Below, piece after piece: positions 23,399 to 32,202 of a stretch of DNA of 64,000 nt (position 1 is the first letter of the stretch; every line of letters starts with the position of its first letter). The DNA lies in the NCBI RefSeq assembly GCF_000745855.1, contig NZ_KN050767.1:141159-205158 (forward strand). Direction: 5' to 3'. The translations under genes and the position numbers were made by a program. The notes beneath the pieces are model-generated. The model was not told the DNA's origin and made no database searches. It saw only the letters and a program-made list of their open reading frames with translations. This stretch comes from Xenophilus azovorans DSM 13620 (GTDB taxonomy: Bacteria > Pseudomonadota > Gammaproteobacteria > Burkholderiales > Burkholderiaceae_C).

Positions 23399-23602
23399 AT
23401 GACCGCCACCGCACTACACCACCCCTCGTTCCGTTCCGCCGCCCCGCTGCGCGGCCTGGCGCGCTGGTGGCAGGGCATGGCGGCCGCGCGCCGGCTGGCC
23501 GCCGAGCGGCGCGAACTGATGGCCCTGGGGCAGCACCAGCTCAACGACCTCGGCGTCGGCCGCAGCGAGCTGCCGCGCATGCTGCGCGCCGGACAGGACT
23601 AG
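23399..23602 (+). CDS. DUF1127-domain small protein
   Basis: A 67-residue protein with the YjiS/DUF1127 pattern in its C-terminal half (ERRELMALGQHQLNDLGVGRSEL). ATG 23399 has CAGGAG upstream. Such small arginine-rich proteins have been linked to RNA binding and phosphate or carbon adaptation in alpha-proteobacteria; nothing here shows the role. Its stop codon overlaps the stop of the convergent beta-lactamase gene within a CTAG. Confidence 0.75.
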   Translation: MTATALHHPSFRSAAPLRGLARWWQGMAAARRLAAERRELMALGQHQLNDLGVGRSELPRMLRAGQD

Positions 23603-24498
23603 CCCCGCCACTGCGCGACAGCGCGCGCCGCCTCGGCGATCACGTCGTTGCGCGCCTTCGCGTCGGGCTGCCGCTGCGTGGTGTAGACCGCCAGCACGAT
23701 CGGCGCACGCCCCGGCGGCCAGAGCACGCCCACGTCGTTGTTGGTGCCGTAGTCGCCGGCGCCGGTCTTGTCGCCCACCGCCCACGTGGACGGCACGCCG
23801 GCGCGGATGCGCGTGGCGCCGGTGGTGTTGCCGCGCAGCCAGGCTTCGAGCTGCGCGCGCTGCGGCGCGGGCAGCGCATCGTCCAGCACCAGGCGGCGCA
23901 CGGTCCGGGCCATCGCGGCCGGCGTGGTGGTGTCGCGCGGGTCGCCGGGGATCGCGGTGTTCAGTTCCGGCTCCCAGCGGTCGAGGCGGAAGGCCGCGTC
24001 GCCCAGGCCGCGTGCGTAGTCCGTCAGGGCGGCCGGGCCGCCCAGGCGCCTGAGCATCAGGTTGGCGGCCGTGTTGTCGCTGTACATCACCGCGGCGGCG
24101 CACAGTTCCTCGTAGGTCATGCCCCGGGCGACGTGCTTCTCGGCGACGGGCGACCAGCTGGCCAGCTCGGCGCGCGTGTAGTGCACGCGCTCGGACATCA
24201 GCCGCGGCTCGGCCGTGCTGCGCGCCAGCAGGGCCGCGGCCGCCACCAGCTTGAAGGTGCTGCACAGCGGGAAGCGTTCGTCGCCGCGGTGCGCCAGCGT
24301 GGCGCCGTCGGCGGTGTCGATCGCGAACACGCCCAGGCGGCCGTCGAAGCCGGATTCGATCGCGGCCAGGCGCTCGCGGGCGCCGTGGTCGCGTGGGCCG
24401 CGCCCGGCGCAGGCGGCGGCCAGCGGCGCCGCGAGGGCGGCGGCGAGCAGGGTGCGGCGGGGCATCGGAAGGCGCGCGGGCGCCAGCCAGTCGGTCAT
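23599..24498 (-). CDS. Class A beta-lactamase
   Basis: A 299-residue serine hydrolase with an N-terminal Tat- or lipoprotein-like leader (PRRTLLAAALAAPLAAACAG; the Cys in AAC could be a lipobox). The class A motifs are all present: STFK (active-site Ser), SDN in MYSDNTAAN, the omega-loop EPELN, and KTG in GDKTGAG. It should hydrolyse beta-lactams in the periplasm. No AmpR-type regulator is adjacent; the divergent gene encodes an unrecognised helical protein. It looks like a resident chromosomal gene: its composition matches its neighbours and there is no mobile element beside it. Confidence 0.93.
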   Translation of the reverse strand: MTDWLAPARLPMPRRTLLAAALAAPLAAACAGRGPRDHGARERLAAIESGFDGRLGVFAIDTADGATLAHRGDERFPLCSTFKLVAAAALLARSTAEPRLMSERVHYTRAELASWSPVAEKHVARGMTYEELCAAAVMYSDNTAANLMLRRLGGPAALTDYARGLGDAAFRLDRWEPELNTAIPGDPRDTTTPAAMARTVRRLVLDDALPAPQRAQLEAWLRGNTTGATRIRAGVPSTWAVGDKTGAGDYGTNNDVGVLWPPGRAPIVLAVYTTQRQPDAKARNDVIAEAARAVAQWRG

Positions 24499-24669
24499 GC
24501 GGAAAGCTCCTTGGAAGAGGATGGCCGGGCCCGAGAATGCGGGCGCGGCATGCGTGGATGAAGAAGAAGAAAAACGTCGCGACGCTTCGCATCCTAGGAA
24601 GCGCGCCGTCGCCTACCAAGCTCGCCGCCGCACCGCCCGCGCACTGCCGTAACGCCTGTCACATCGCCC
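24499..24669. promoter_or_regulatory. Divergent region between beta-lactamase and unknown helical protein
   Basis: A 171-bp gap that must hold promoters for both genes. It contains a CGTCGCGACG palindrome near 24575-24585 and an AAG-rich tract (GAAGAAGAAGAAAAA). No LysR-type T-N11-A site stands out. Confidence 0.4.
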
Positions 24670-26295
24670 ATGCCGCCGCCCGCCATCACGCTCGAACTCC
24701 GCTCGCCGCAGACCGTGGACGGCCGCCGCGCGCCCTACCAGTCGCTGTGGCTGCTGCTGCGCCTGCTGCACGGCCATGCGCAGGGCGAAGCCGTGCGGCT
24801 GGACGACCTGCGCGGCCGCCTGTGCGAGCCGGGCGCGCTGCGCATGGCGATCAGCCGCGCCTTCCGCGATTTCCAGCGCTGGGGCATCGTGGCCGGCTGG
24901 GGCGAGGACGGCACGCGCGACCCGCGCTTCCTCAACGCCGCCGGCCGCAGCCAGGGCCCGTTCTGGCTGCCGGCCGCGCAGGCACGCCGGCTGAAGCCTG
25001 TGGTGGACGGCCGGCGCGCCACCCGCGCCGAGGTCGCCGCCTTCCTCGGCCTGAAGCCGCAGCGCACGCGCGCCACCGCGCAGCCGCCGGCCGATGCAGT
25101 GCACCTGCAGGATGCGCATTTCTGGCAGCAGCTCGTGACGGCCCACCAGGCGATGCAGCAGGGCCGGCTGGCCGTCAGCCCCACCGCCGGCGGCGAGGCC
25201 GGCGGCCCGAGCGCGCTGGAGGCGATGCGCCGCGCCGGCCGGCTGGCGGGCAGCGGCTTCCAGCGCGCGCTGGTGACGCTGAACGAGGCGCTGCTGTGGC
25301 GCCGCCTGGGCGACGACGCCGAGGCGCGCAAGCGCCTCAAGTCCCTGCAGCGCCAGCGCCTGGCGGTGCAGGTGGCGGGGCACGAGTACCTGGGCGCGAT
25401 GGCGGCCATCGTCGCGGCCTGGTGCGACTACGCGGCGCGCGACCTGGCCGGGGCGCAGGCGCAGCTGCGCGCCGTGGCCGAGGACCCGGCGCACGGGCCG
25501 CTGCTGCGCCACCACCCGCAGGTGCGCTTCGAGTGGCACAACCTGTGGGCGCTGGCCTGCCGCTCGCAGGCGCTGGCGATGGCCGCGGACACCGCGCGCC
25601 GCGAGGCCGCCGCCGCGCAGGCCGAGGAGGCGCTGCGCCACTTCGACCGCGCGCTGGCCGCGGCCTTCGAGTCGCACGCCTTCGACGCCGCGCAGCACGT
25701 GGCGGCCAACATGGGCATGGCGCTGTGGCTGTTCGACCGCGTGGGCCTCGCGGTGGATGGCACGCGCCGCGAGGGCGAGGCGCTGCGCCGGGCGGTGCAG
25801 TGGATCGCCTTCAGCGAGTGGCTGTGCCGCCAGGCCGAGGTGCAGGGCCGCTCGGCATGGAACGCGATCTACCTGCTGCGCATCGCCCGCGGCGGCTGCG
25901 CCACGGTGCCGCACCTGCCGCTGGCGGACTTCCGCGCGCTGCGGCCGCTGCGCATGGCGCAGGCAGCGGCGCTGGCGGGGCCGCTGGCCGACGGCTTCAC
26001 GCCCGCGCAGTGGCCCGCCGACTGGGTGGCGGTGGCGCGCCAGCGGCTGGAGGAGCACGCCAGCGGCCGGCGCCGCTACCCGGGCCTGCAGCGCGCCAGC
26101 CTGCTGTTCGAGCTGGCCTGGCACGCGGCGCACGGCGGCGACCTGCGCGAGGCCGCGGCGGCGCTGGCCGCGCTGCGCGGCGAGCTGCCCGCCCTGCCCG
26201 CCGCCGACCGCGCCTACTTTCGCGAGGTGTGGAACGACGCACTGCCGGCCGAGCTGCTGGCGCTGGAGGCGCCGCCGCGCAGAGCCGGTCGATGA
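24670..26295 (+). CDS. Unrecognised protein: N-terminal winged-helix-like part plus helical repeats
   Basis: A 541-residue soluble protein that I do not recognise. Residues 1 to about 110 look like a small DNA-binding-type fold (LRMAISRAFRDFQRWGIVAGW). Residues about 170-530 are Ala/Arg/Leu-rich helical pairs reminiscent of TPR-like repeats (LNEALLWRRLGDDAEARKRL; LAGAQAQLRAVAEDP; AEEALRHFDRALAAAFES). There is no signal peptide or membrane segment. It is divergent from the beta-lactamase gene and ends in a PEPVEG-type repeat. It could be a regulator or scaffold; no function can be assigned. Confidence 0.75.
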   Translation: MPPPAITLELRSPQTVDGRRAPYQSLWLLLRLLHGHAQGEAVRLDDLRGRLCEPGALRMAISRAFRDFQRWGIVAGWGEDGTRDPRFLNAAGRSQGPFWLPAAQARRLKPVVDGRRATRAEVAAFLGLKPQRTRATAQPPADAVHLQDAHFWQQLVTAHQAMQQGRLAVSPTAGGEAGGPSALEAMRRAGRLAGSGFQRALVTLNEALLWRRLGDDAEARKRLKSLQRQRLAVQVAGHEYLGAMAAIVAAWCDYAARDLAGAQAQLRAVAEDPAHGPLLRHHPQVRFEWHNLWALACRSQALAMAADTARREAAAAQAEEALRHFDRALAAAFESHAFDAAQHVAANMGMALWLFDRVGLAVDGTRREGEALRRAVQWIAFSEWLCRQAEVQGRSAWNAIYLLRIARGGCATVPHLPLADFRALRPLRMAQAAALAGPLADGFTPAQWPADWVAVARQRLEEHASGRRRYPGLQRASLLFELAWHAAHGGDLREAAAALAALRGELPALPAADRAYFREVWNDALPAELLALEAPPRRAGR

Positions 26296-26324
26296 GATGA
26301 ACCTCTTGCGCCCGATCCGCAAGA

Positions 26325-26409
26325 ACCGTTCAGGCTGAGCTTGGCCTGTCCTGAGCCTGTCGAAGGATCGAAGCCCGGGACGGCACTTCGACAGGCTCAG
26401 TGCGAACGG
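26325..26409. repeat. PEPVEG-type long inverted repeat, copy L
   Basis: Lies between the unknown helical-protein gene and the MFS gene. Outer arms ACCGTTC and GAACGG flank GGCTGAGCTTGGCCTGTCC, GAGCCTGTCGAAGG and CACTTCGACAGGCTCAG. Likely folds into a long hairpin at the end of the upstream transcript. Confidence 0.8.
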
Positions 26410-26515
26410 CTTTGTTGCTTCTTGAAAGCAGCCACGTGAGCGGAGCGTCCCGCGCGCGACGAGCAGCTTTTCGCATGGGCGGTTAGGCTCTGCGCCGAGA
26501 CACCCCCGCCGACCC

Positions 26516-27811
26516 ATGAGCTTTCGCGCCGATTCCACGCGCGCCGACCCCGCCGGCGCCGCTTCCTCCCCAACATCCGACCACCGCACCGCGCGCGCCC
26601 TCGGCCCCTGGGCCTCCCTCTTGTTGCTGACCACCGGCTTCGCGCTGAGCCAGGCCTTCCGCACGGTGGCCGCCATCATGGCCGCGCCGCTGCAGGGGGA
26701 GTTCCACCTTTCGCCGCAGCAGCTGGGCCTGTTCGCCGGCGCCTTCCACTTCGCCTTCGGCGCGCTGCAGCTCTTCATGGGCATCGGCATCGACCTGCAC
26801 GGCCTGCGGCGCACGGTGCTGTTCGCTTCACCGCTGATGGTGCTGGGCGCGGCGGTGTCGGCGCTGGCGACCAGCTTCCCGCTGCTGGTGGCGGGGCAGG
26901 TGCTGATCGGTGTGGGTTGCGCGCCGGCCTTCCTGGTGTGCACGGTGTACATCGCGCGGCACTTCCCGGCGGAGCGCTTCGCCGCCGTCTCCGGCACCAT
27001 CCTCGCGGTGGGCAGCGTGGGCATGCTGGTCACGGGCACGCCGCTGGCCTGGCTGATCGAGGCCAGCTCGTGGCGCATGGGCTTCTGGGTGCTGGGGCTC
27101 GCGGCGGTGCTGTCGTGGGTGGCGATCGCGCTGTGGGTGCACGAGCCGATGCCCGCGGCCGCGCCCGGCGCGCCGCGCGAATCGCTGGGCCAGGCGGTGC
27201 GCACCTTCGGCCAGCTGTTCAGGCTGCCGCACACGCTGGGCATCGTGCTGTTCTCGCTGGTGACGTATGCCTCCTTCGTCGCGCTGCGCGGGCTGTGGCT
27301 GGGCCCGCTGATGATGCAGCGCCACGGCTGGAGCCTGGTGGCCGCGGGCAACCTGGCGATCGTGCTGTCGGTGGTCTCGCTGATCGGCCCGCCGCTGTTC
27401 GGCCGGCTCGACCCGGGGCCGCGCCCGCGCCGCCGCTGGCTGTTCTGGCTGTCGATCGTCGGGGCCGTGCTGCTCGCGGCGCTGGCGCTGGTCACGCGGC
27501 CGGCGGTGGACGTGGCGCTGGTGCTGGCCTTCGGCCTGCTGTCGGGCTACATGGTGCTGCAGTACCCGGACGTGAAGAACGCCTACGCGCCGGCCGTCAC
27601 CGGCCGCGCGATGGCGCTGTTCACGATGGCGATGTTCATGGGCGTGGCGCTGATGCAGTGGCTCACCGGCGCCATCGCCTCGGCGGCGCAGGCGCACGGC
27701 GTCGAGCCCTTCTCCGCCGTGTTCGGCAGCATCGCCGCGATGCTGGTGGCCGGCGCGCTGGCGTTGCGCCTGCTGCCGCAGCCGGCGAGCGTGACGAACG
27801 ACGCGCGCTGA
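26516..27811 (+). CDS. MFS transporter
   Basis: A 431-residue major facilitator protein with about 12 membrane segments and the family loop motif (GIDLHGLRRTVLFA near residue 92) between helices 2 and 3. The N-terminal 30 residues are hydrophilic and cytoplasmic. The substrate is unknown. It is convergent with the AcuI/YhdH-type gene, separated by a second-family structured repeat. No regulator is adjacent. Confidence 0.88.
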   Translation: MSFRADSTRADPAGAASSPTSDHRTARALGPWASLLLLTTGFALSQAFRTVAAIMAAPLQGEFHLSPQQLGLFAGAFHFAFGALQLFMGIGIDLHGLRRTVLFASPLMVLGAAVSALATSFPLLVAGQVLIGVGCAPAFLVCTVYIARHFPAERFAAVSGTILAVGSVGMLVTGTPLAWLIEASSWRMGFWVLGLAAVLSWVAIALWVHEPMPAAAPGAPRESLGQAVRTFGQLFRLPHTLGIVLFSLVTYASFVALRGLWLGPLMMQRHGWSLVAAGNLAIVLSVVSLIGPPLFGRLDPGPRPRRRWLFWLSIVGAVLLAALALVTRPAVDVALVLAFGLLSGYMVLQYPDVKNAYAPAVTGRAMALFTMAMFMGVALMQWLTGAIASAAQAHGVEPFSAVFGSIAAMLVAGALALRLLPQPASVTNDAR

Positions 27812-27820
27812 GCCCGGCAG

Positions 27821-27891
27821 CGCTCATTGGATAACCTCCGTGCTTCGCACTGCGGTGCGAGCCCCCTTCGGGACGGCCGGGCGGGGGCTCA
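27821..27891 (-). repeat. Stop-anchored element, second family, copy J
   Basis: On the minus strand it starts with the TGA of the AcuI/YhdH-type gene, then GAGCCCCC..GGGGGCTC, the hairpin TCGCAC-CGCA-GTGCGA, and CACGGAGGTTATCCAATGAGCGC. It differs from copy I at only a few bases and sits between convergent genes. Confidence 0.8.
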
Positions 27892-28875
27892 GGCCGCCAC
27901 GTCCACCACCACCCGCCCGCGCACCTGCCCGGCGAGCAGGCGCGGCGCCAGGCCGATCGCATCGGCCAGGCCGATGGTCCCGGTGTTGGCCGCCAGCACC
28001 TCGCGCGGCAGTTCGCGCGCCAGGCGGTCCCAGGCGCTGACGCGGCGGGCCTGCGGGGCGTAGACGCTGTCCACGCCTGCCAGCGTGACGCCGCGCAGGA
28101 TGAAGGGCGCGACGGTCGCGGGGAGGTCCATGCCCTGCGCCAGGCCGCAGGCGGCCACGGTGCCGCCGTACTTCAGGCTGGCGCAGACGTTGGCCAGGGT
28201 GTGGCTGCCGACGCTGTCCACGGCGGCGGCCCAGCGTTCCTTCTGCAGCGGCTTGCCCGGCGCCGAGAGGGTGGCGCGGTCGATCACCTCGGCCGCGCCC
28301 AGCGCCTTCAGGTGCGCGGCCTCGTTCGCACGGCCGGTGGAGGCGTGCACCTCGAAGCCCAGGCGCGACAGCAGCGCGATGGCGATGCTGCCGACGCCGC
28401 CGTTGGCGCCCGTCACCAGCACCGCGCCGGCATCGGGCGTCACACCGCGGTCCTGCAGCGCCATCACGCACAGCATGGCGGTGTAGCCGGCCGTGCCGAT
28501 GGCCATGGCGTCGTGCGTGGTGAAGGCGGCCGGCAGCGGCACCAGCCAGTCGGCCTTCACGCGCGCCTGCTGCGCCAGGCCGCCCCAGTGCACCTCGCCC
28601 ACGCCCCAGCCGTTGAGCAGCACGGCGTCGCCCGGCTTGAAGCGCGCGTCGGCGCTCTCGACCACGCTGCCGGCGAAGTCGATGCCGGGCACCATCGGGA
28701 AGCTGCGCACCACCGGCGACTTGCCGGTGATGGCCAGCGCGTCCTTGTAGTTGACGGTGGAGTGGGCCACCGCGACGCGCACCTCGCCCTCGGGCAGCTG
28801 CGCCTCGTCGAGCGGCTGCACGGCGGCGTGGGTGGCGCGGTCGTCGGACTGGGTGAGCAGGAGGGCCTGGAACAT
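27889..28875 (-). CDS. AcuI/YhdH-type quinone oxidoreductase (acrylyl-CoA reductase-like)
   Basis: A 328-residue medium-chain reductase without zinc-site cysteines. Family segments: HSTVNYKDALAITGKSP near residue 38, FPMVPGIDFAGSV, and the NADPH-binding region VLVTGANGGVGSIAIALL near residue 150. YhdH/AcuI proteins reduce acrylyl-CoA with NADPH. ATG 28875 begins the homology and an AAAGGA ribosome site lies upstream. It follows a class III CoA-transferase gene by 25 bp on the same strand, so the two may act on one acyl-CoA; the substrate is unknown. Confidence 0.88.
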   Translation of the reverse strand: MFQALLLTQSDDRATHAAVQPLDEAQLPEGEVRVAVAHSTVNYKDALAITGKSPVVRSFPMVPGIDFAGSVVESADARFKPGDAVLLNGWGVGEVHWGGLAQQARVKADWLVPLPAAFTTHDAMAIGTAGYTAMLCVMALQDRGVTPDAGAVLVTGANGGVGSIAIALLSRLGFEVHASTGRANEAAHLKALGAAEVIDRATLSAPGKPLQKERWAAAVDSVGSHTLANVCASLKYGGTVAACGLAQGMDLPATVAPFILRGVTLAGVDSVYAPQARRVSAWDRLARELPREVLAANTGTIGLADAIGLAPRLLAGQVRGRVVVDVAA

Positions 28876-28900
28876 GGGTGTCCTTTCGTCGGTTCGGCAG

Positions 28901-30136
28901 TCAACGCAGGCCGGCAGCATCGCACAGCGCGGCGGACGCTGCATCCTGCACCTGCCGCTGCAGCGCGGCCGTGTCGGCGCCCAGCGCCGGGGCACCGCGC
29001 GGCGAGGGCCCGCCGTCGTGGCGGAAGCGGAAGCCCAGGCCCGGCGTGCGCACCTGCGCATCGCCCTGGGCGAAGACGGCCGGCGCGAGCGCGGCGCCCT
29101 CGCCGGCCGTCGCCTCGTCGAGGAACTCCCCCAGCCGCCGCACGCGCGCCGCGGGCACGCCGACGGCGTTGAGCCGCGATTCCATGTCGGCCGCCGAGCG
29201 CTGCGCGAATGCGTCGCGGAAGAGCCGCTGCAGCCGCGGCAGGTCGCGCGCCACGACGAAGCCGCCGCCCGGCGCGTTGAAGCTCTCCAGGTCCAGCGCC
29301 GCGGCGTCCTCGCACAGCGCCTCCATGCCGAGCACGGCGGCCAGCCTGCGGAACTGCGCCGGCGTGTTGGCCGCGGTGGCGAGCCAGCCGTCGGCGCAGC
29401 GGTACGTGTCGGCGGTGGGGCTGCCGGTGTAGCCGCGGTTGCCGGCGCGGCGCGGCGCGATGCCGTGCGTGAGGTAGCTGCTGGCGTTGGGGTACATCAG
29501 CATCAGCGAGGCCTGCACCATCGAGGCGTCGATGTACTGGCCGCGCGCCTCGCCCGTCTCGCGCTCGCGGCGGTGCAGCGCGGCGGTGATCGACAGCGCA
29601 CCGAGCATGCCGACGGCCACGTCGATGGCCGGGAAGCCCACCTTCTGCGGCGGCGCGTCCTCGCTGTCGCCCGACATCATCATCATGCCGGTCAGGGCCT
29701 GGATGACGTGGTCGTAGGCGCCGCGGCCCGACCATGCGCCCTCCTGGCCGTAGCCGGAGATCGAGCAGTAGACGATGTCGGGCCGCAGCGCGCGGATGCT
29801 CTCGTAGTCCAGCCCGTACTTCGCCACCACGCCGGGACGGAAGTTCTCGATGAACACGTCGGCGCCCCGTGCCAGCGCGCGCACCAGCGCGGCGCCCTCG
29901 GGCGTGCGGATGTCGGCCACCAGCGAGCGCTTGCCGGCGTTGAGCGCGGCGAAGCCGGCGGGCGTGTCGCCGCAGCCGTCATCGTGCGGCGTGCGGCTGG
30001 CGCGCATCACCTCGCCCTGCGGCGGCTCGACCTTGATCACCTCCGCGCCCAGTTGCGCCAGGTACATCGAGGCCATCGGCCCCGCGATCACGTGCGACAT
30101 GTCGATGACGCGCACGCCTTCCAGTGGCTTGGCCAT
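28901..30136 (-). CDS. CaiB/BaiF family (class III) CoA-transferase
   Basis: A 411-residue CoA-transferase: N-terminal LEGVRVIDMSHVIAGP, the CoA-binding stretch NAGKRSLVADIRTPEG and the catalytic Asp in YIDASMVQASL near residue 200. Members move CoA between carboxylic acids. It sits between the AcuI/YhdH gene and a Bug-type binding protein on the same strand, under a divergent LysR gene, a common Burkholderiales arrangement for using an organic acid. Glutarate (the end product of the nicotinate route in some bacteria) is one speculative substrate. Confidence 0.9.
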   Translation of the reverse strand: MAKPLEGVRVIDMSHVIAGPMASMYLAQLGAEVIKVEPPQGEVMRASRTPHDDGCGDTPAGFAALNAGKRSLVADIRTPEGAALVRALARGADVFIENFRPGVVAKYGLDYESIRALRPDIVYCSISGYGQEGAWSGRGAYDHVIQALTGMMMMSGDSEDAPPQKVGFPAIDVAVGMLGALSITAALHRRERETGEARGQYIDASMVQASLMLMYPNASSYLTHGIAPRRAGNRGYTGSPTADTYRCADGWLATAANTPAQFRRLAAVLGMEALCEDAAALDLESFNAPGGGFVVARDLPRLQRLFRDAFAQRSAADMESRLNAVGVPAARVRRLGEFLDEATAGEGAALAPAVFAQGDAQVRTPGLGFRFRHDGGPSPRGAPALGADTAALQRQVQDAASAALCDAAGLR

Positions 30137-30166
30137 GGACGCTTTCCTTTTTCCTTGCTGCGGGAT

Positions 30167-31147
30167 TCAGCTGTTCACGGTGACACCGCCCAGCCGGACG
30201 ATCTCGGCCCACTTGCGGTTCTCGCTGCGCACGAACGCGGCGAAGGCCTGGGGCGAATCGCCCAGCAGGCCCGCCTCGTTGCCGGCCGCCTCGAAGGCCG
30301 CCTGCACGGCGGGCGAGCGCACCGTCTTCGCCATGGCGGCATAGAGCGTGGCGGCGATGGCGTCGGGCGTCTTCGCCGGCGCCCACATGCCGAACCACGA
30401 CTCCTGCACGGCCAGCTCGTTGTCCAGGCGCTCGTGCAGCGTCGGCACATCGGGCAGCAGCGGCAGCCGGCGCCGGCTCGTCACCGCCAGCGCGCGCAGC
30501 TTGCCGGCCTTGACCTGCGGCACGCCGGTGCCCGCGACGGGAAAGGCGAACTGCGTGTCGCCGCGCAGCAGCGAGGCGGCGATCTCGACCGAGCCCTTCA
30601 GCGGGATGTGCGTGACCGTCAGCCCCGCCAGCGAGGCCAGCGTGGCCCCGGCCAGGTGGGCCGAGGTGCCGATGCCGCCGGAGCCGTAGTTCATCTGCCC
30701 CGGCTTCGCCTTCGCATCGGCGATCAGCTCGTCCAGCGTCTTCCACGGCGCGTCGGCGCGCACGACCAGCACGGTGGGCGAGGAGGCGAGGTTCGCCACC
30801 GGCTTGAAGTCGGCGACCGGGTCGAACTTCAGGTCGGGCTGCAGCGCCTTCTGGATCAGGTGGGTGTTCGAACCCATGAGCAGCGTGTAGCCGTCTGGCG
30901 GCTGCTGGGCCACGTACTGCGCGGCCAGCACGCCGGCGGCGCCGACCTTGTTCTCGATCACCACCGGCTGGCCCAGCGCCTCGCCCAGCGCCGGGCCGGC
31001 CTGGCGCAACTGCACGTCGGGGCCGCCGCCGGCCGCGTAGGGCGAGATGACGCGCACCGGGCGCGAGGGATAGGGCTCGGCAGCGCGCGCGGCCAGCGGC
31101 AGCAGCCAGGCGGCGGATGCCGCCGTGCAGAAGGTCCTGCGGTCCAT
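30167..31147 (-). CDS. Bug-family (tripartite tricarboxylate) substrate-binding protein
   Basis: A 326-residue periplasmic protein with a signal peptide (MDRRTFCTAASAAWLLPLAARA, about 22 residues) followed by the Bug start YPSRPVRVISPYAAGGGPD and later segments MNYGSGGIGTSAHLAG and VPQVKAGKLRALAV. It binds an organic acid and, in many Burkholderiales, works without an adjacent TctAB membrane pair, as here. It lies 30 bp upstream of the CoA-transferase gene and is divergent from a LysR regulator. Confidence 0.9.
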   Translation of the reverse strand: MDRRTFCTAASAAWLLPLAARAAEPYPSRPVRVISPYAAGGGPDVQLRQAGPALGEALGQPVVIENKVGAAGVLAAQYVAQQPPDGYTLLMGSNTHLIQKALQPDLKFDPVADFKPVANLASSPTVLVVRADAPWKTLDELIADAKAKPGQMNYGSGGIGTSAHLAGATLASLAGLTVTHIPLKGSVEIAASLLRGDTQFAFPVAGTGVPQVKAGKLRALAVTSRRRLPLLPDVPTLHERLDNELAVQESWFGMWAPAKTPDAIAATLYAAMAKTVRSPAVQAAFEAAGNEAGLLGDSPQAFAAFVRSENRKWAEIVRLGGVTVNS

Positions 31148-31195
31148 CGGCTTGTCTCCTTCGTTGTGGTGCCGCCAGCTTAGGAAGCCCGTGCG

Positions 31196-31212
31196 ATATC
31201 CGATAGTGATAT
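31196..31212. promoter_or_regulatory. Dyad ATATC-N7-GATAT in the Bug/LysR divergent promoter
   Basis: The 17-bp dyad fits a LysR T-N11-A site and lies 36 bp before the LysR start and 49 bp before the Bug start. It is a good candidate binding site for the adjacent LysR protein. Confidence 0.5.
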
Positions 31213-31247
31213 GTTTTGATCAGGTGAAAACTTCTGGAGATACCCCG

Positions 31248-32192
31248 ATGCCGACCGACCCGAGGGCTTCCGGCTTCGATCCCCGGCGCCTGGTGGCCCG
31301 GCTGCGCTTCCGCCACCTGCAACTGCTGGTGGCGCTGCAGCGCGGCGGCAGCCTACGCGCGGCCGCGGCGGAGCTGAGCCTGACGCAGCCCGCGCTGTCG
31401 AAGGCGCTGGGCGAAGTGGAGGCAGCCTTCGGCGCGCGCCTGTTCACCCGCGGCCCGCGCGGCCTGTCGCCCACGCCGCGCGGCGAGATCGCGATCCGCG
31501 GCGCGGCGCTGCTGCTGGAGGAGCTGGCCCACGTGGGTGCGGAGACCTGGGCCGAGCCGGCGATCACGCTGGTGCGGGTGGGCGCGCCGCCCTTCGTGGC
31601 GCAGGGCGTCCTGCCCGAGGTGCTGGCCCGGCTGGTGGGCGACGGGCAGACGGTGCGCGCGCAGTTGATGGAGGAGCGCGTGCCGCTGCTGGTGACGGCC
31701 CTGCTGGACGGCCGGCTCGACGCGCTGGTGACGACCTACCCCGCCGAGATGCCGGAAGCGGCCGGCCAGCCGCTGCGTTTCGAGCGGCTGTTCGACGCGG
31801 ACTTCGCCGTCATCGCGCCGGCGGACCACCCGGCGGCCCGTGCGCGCCGCATCACGTGGCCGCGCCTGGCCGGCGAGCCCTGGGTGATGCCGGCCCGCAG
31901 CTCGATGGTGCGGCGGATGATGGAGGGCGTGTTCCACCGCGAGGGGCTGGCGGCGCCGCAGCCGGTGGTGGAGTCGACCAGCCCGATGAGCAACGTGCGG
32001 CTGGTGGCGCAGGGGATCGGCCTGAGCGCGGTGCCTGCGGCGACGCTGCGCGGCGCGCCGGACGCGCAGCGCGTGCGGCGGGTGCGGGTCCATCCGCCGA
32101 TTCCGCCCGGGCCGGTGGCGCTGGTCTACCGCGCGTCGCCGCTCAATCCGCGGCTGGCGCTGCTGCGCCGGGCGCTGGGCCTGGACGGATGA
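31248..32192 (+). CDS. LysR-family regulator of the Bug/CoA-transferase genes
   Basis: A 314-residue LysR protein: winged helix RFRHLQLLVALQRGG with LTQPALSKALGEVE, then an effector domain (VRVGAPPFVAQGVLPEVLA). ATG 31248 follows TGGAGA. It is divergent from the Bug gene with a T-N11-A-type dyad between, so it most likely controls the Bug/CoA-transferase/AcuI unit in response to the transported acid. Confidence 0.88.
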   Translation: MPTDPRASGFDPRRLVARLRFRHLQLLVALQRGGSLRAAAAELSLTQPALSKALGEVEAAFGARLFTRGPRGLSPTPRGEIAIRGAALLLEELAHVGAETWAEPAITLVRVGAPPFVAQGVLPEVLARLVGDGQTVRAQLMEERVPLLVTALLDGRLDALVTTYPAEMPEAAGQPLRFERLFDADFAVIAPADHPAARARRITWPRLAGEPWVMPARSSMVRRMMEGVFHREGLAAPQPVVESTSPMSNVRLVAQGIGLSAVPAATLRGAPDAQRVRRVRVHPPIPPGPVALVYRASPLNPRLALLRRALGLDG

Positions 32193-32202
32193 GGAACGCG
32201 GG

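Noticed and set aside
24613..27495. A 960-codon minus-strand frame across the unknown helical protein and MFS gene
   Set aside because: Low-complexity translation, no start context, and it runs antisense to two genes with clear protein features and through the 26325-26409 repeat.
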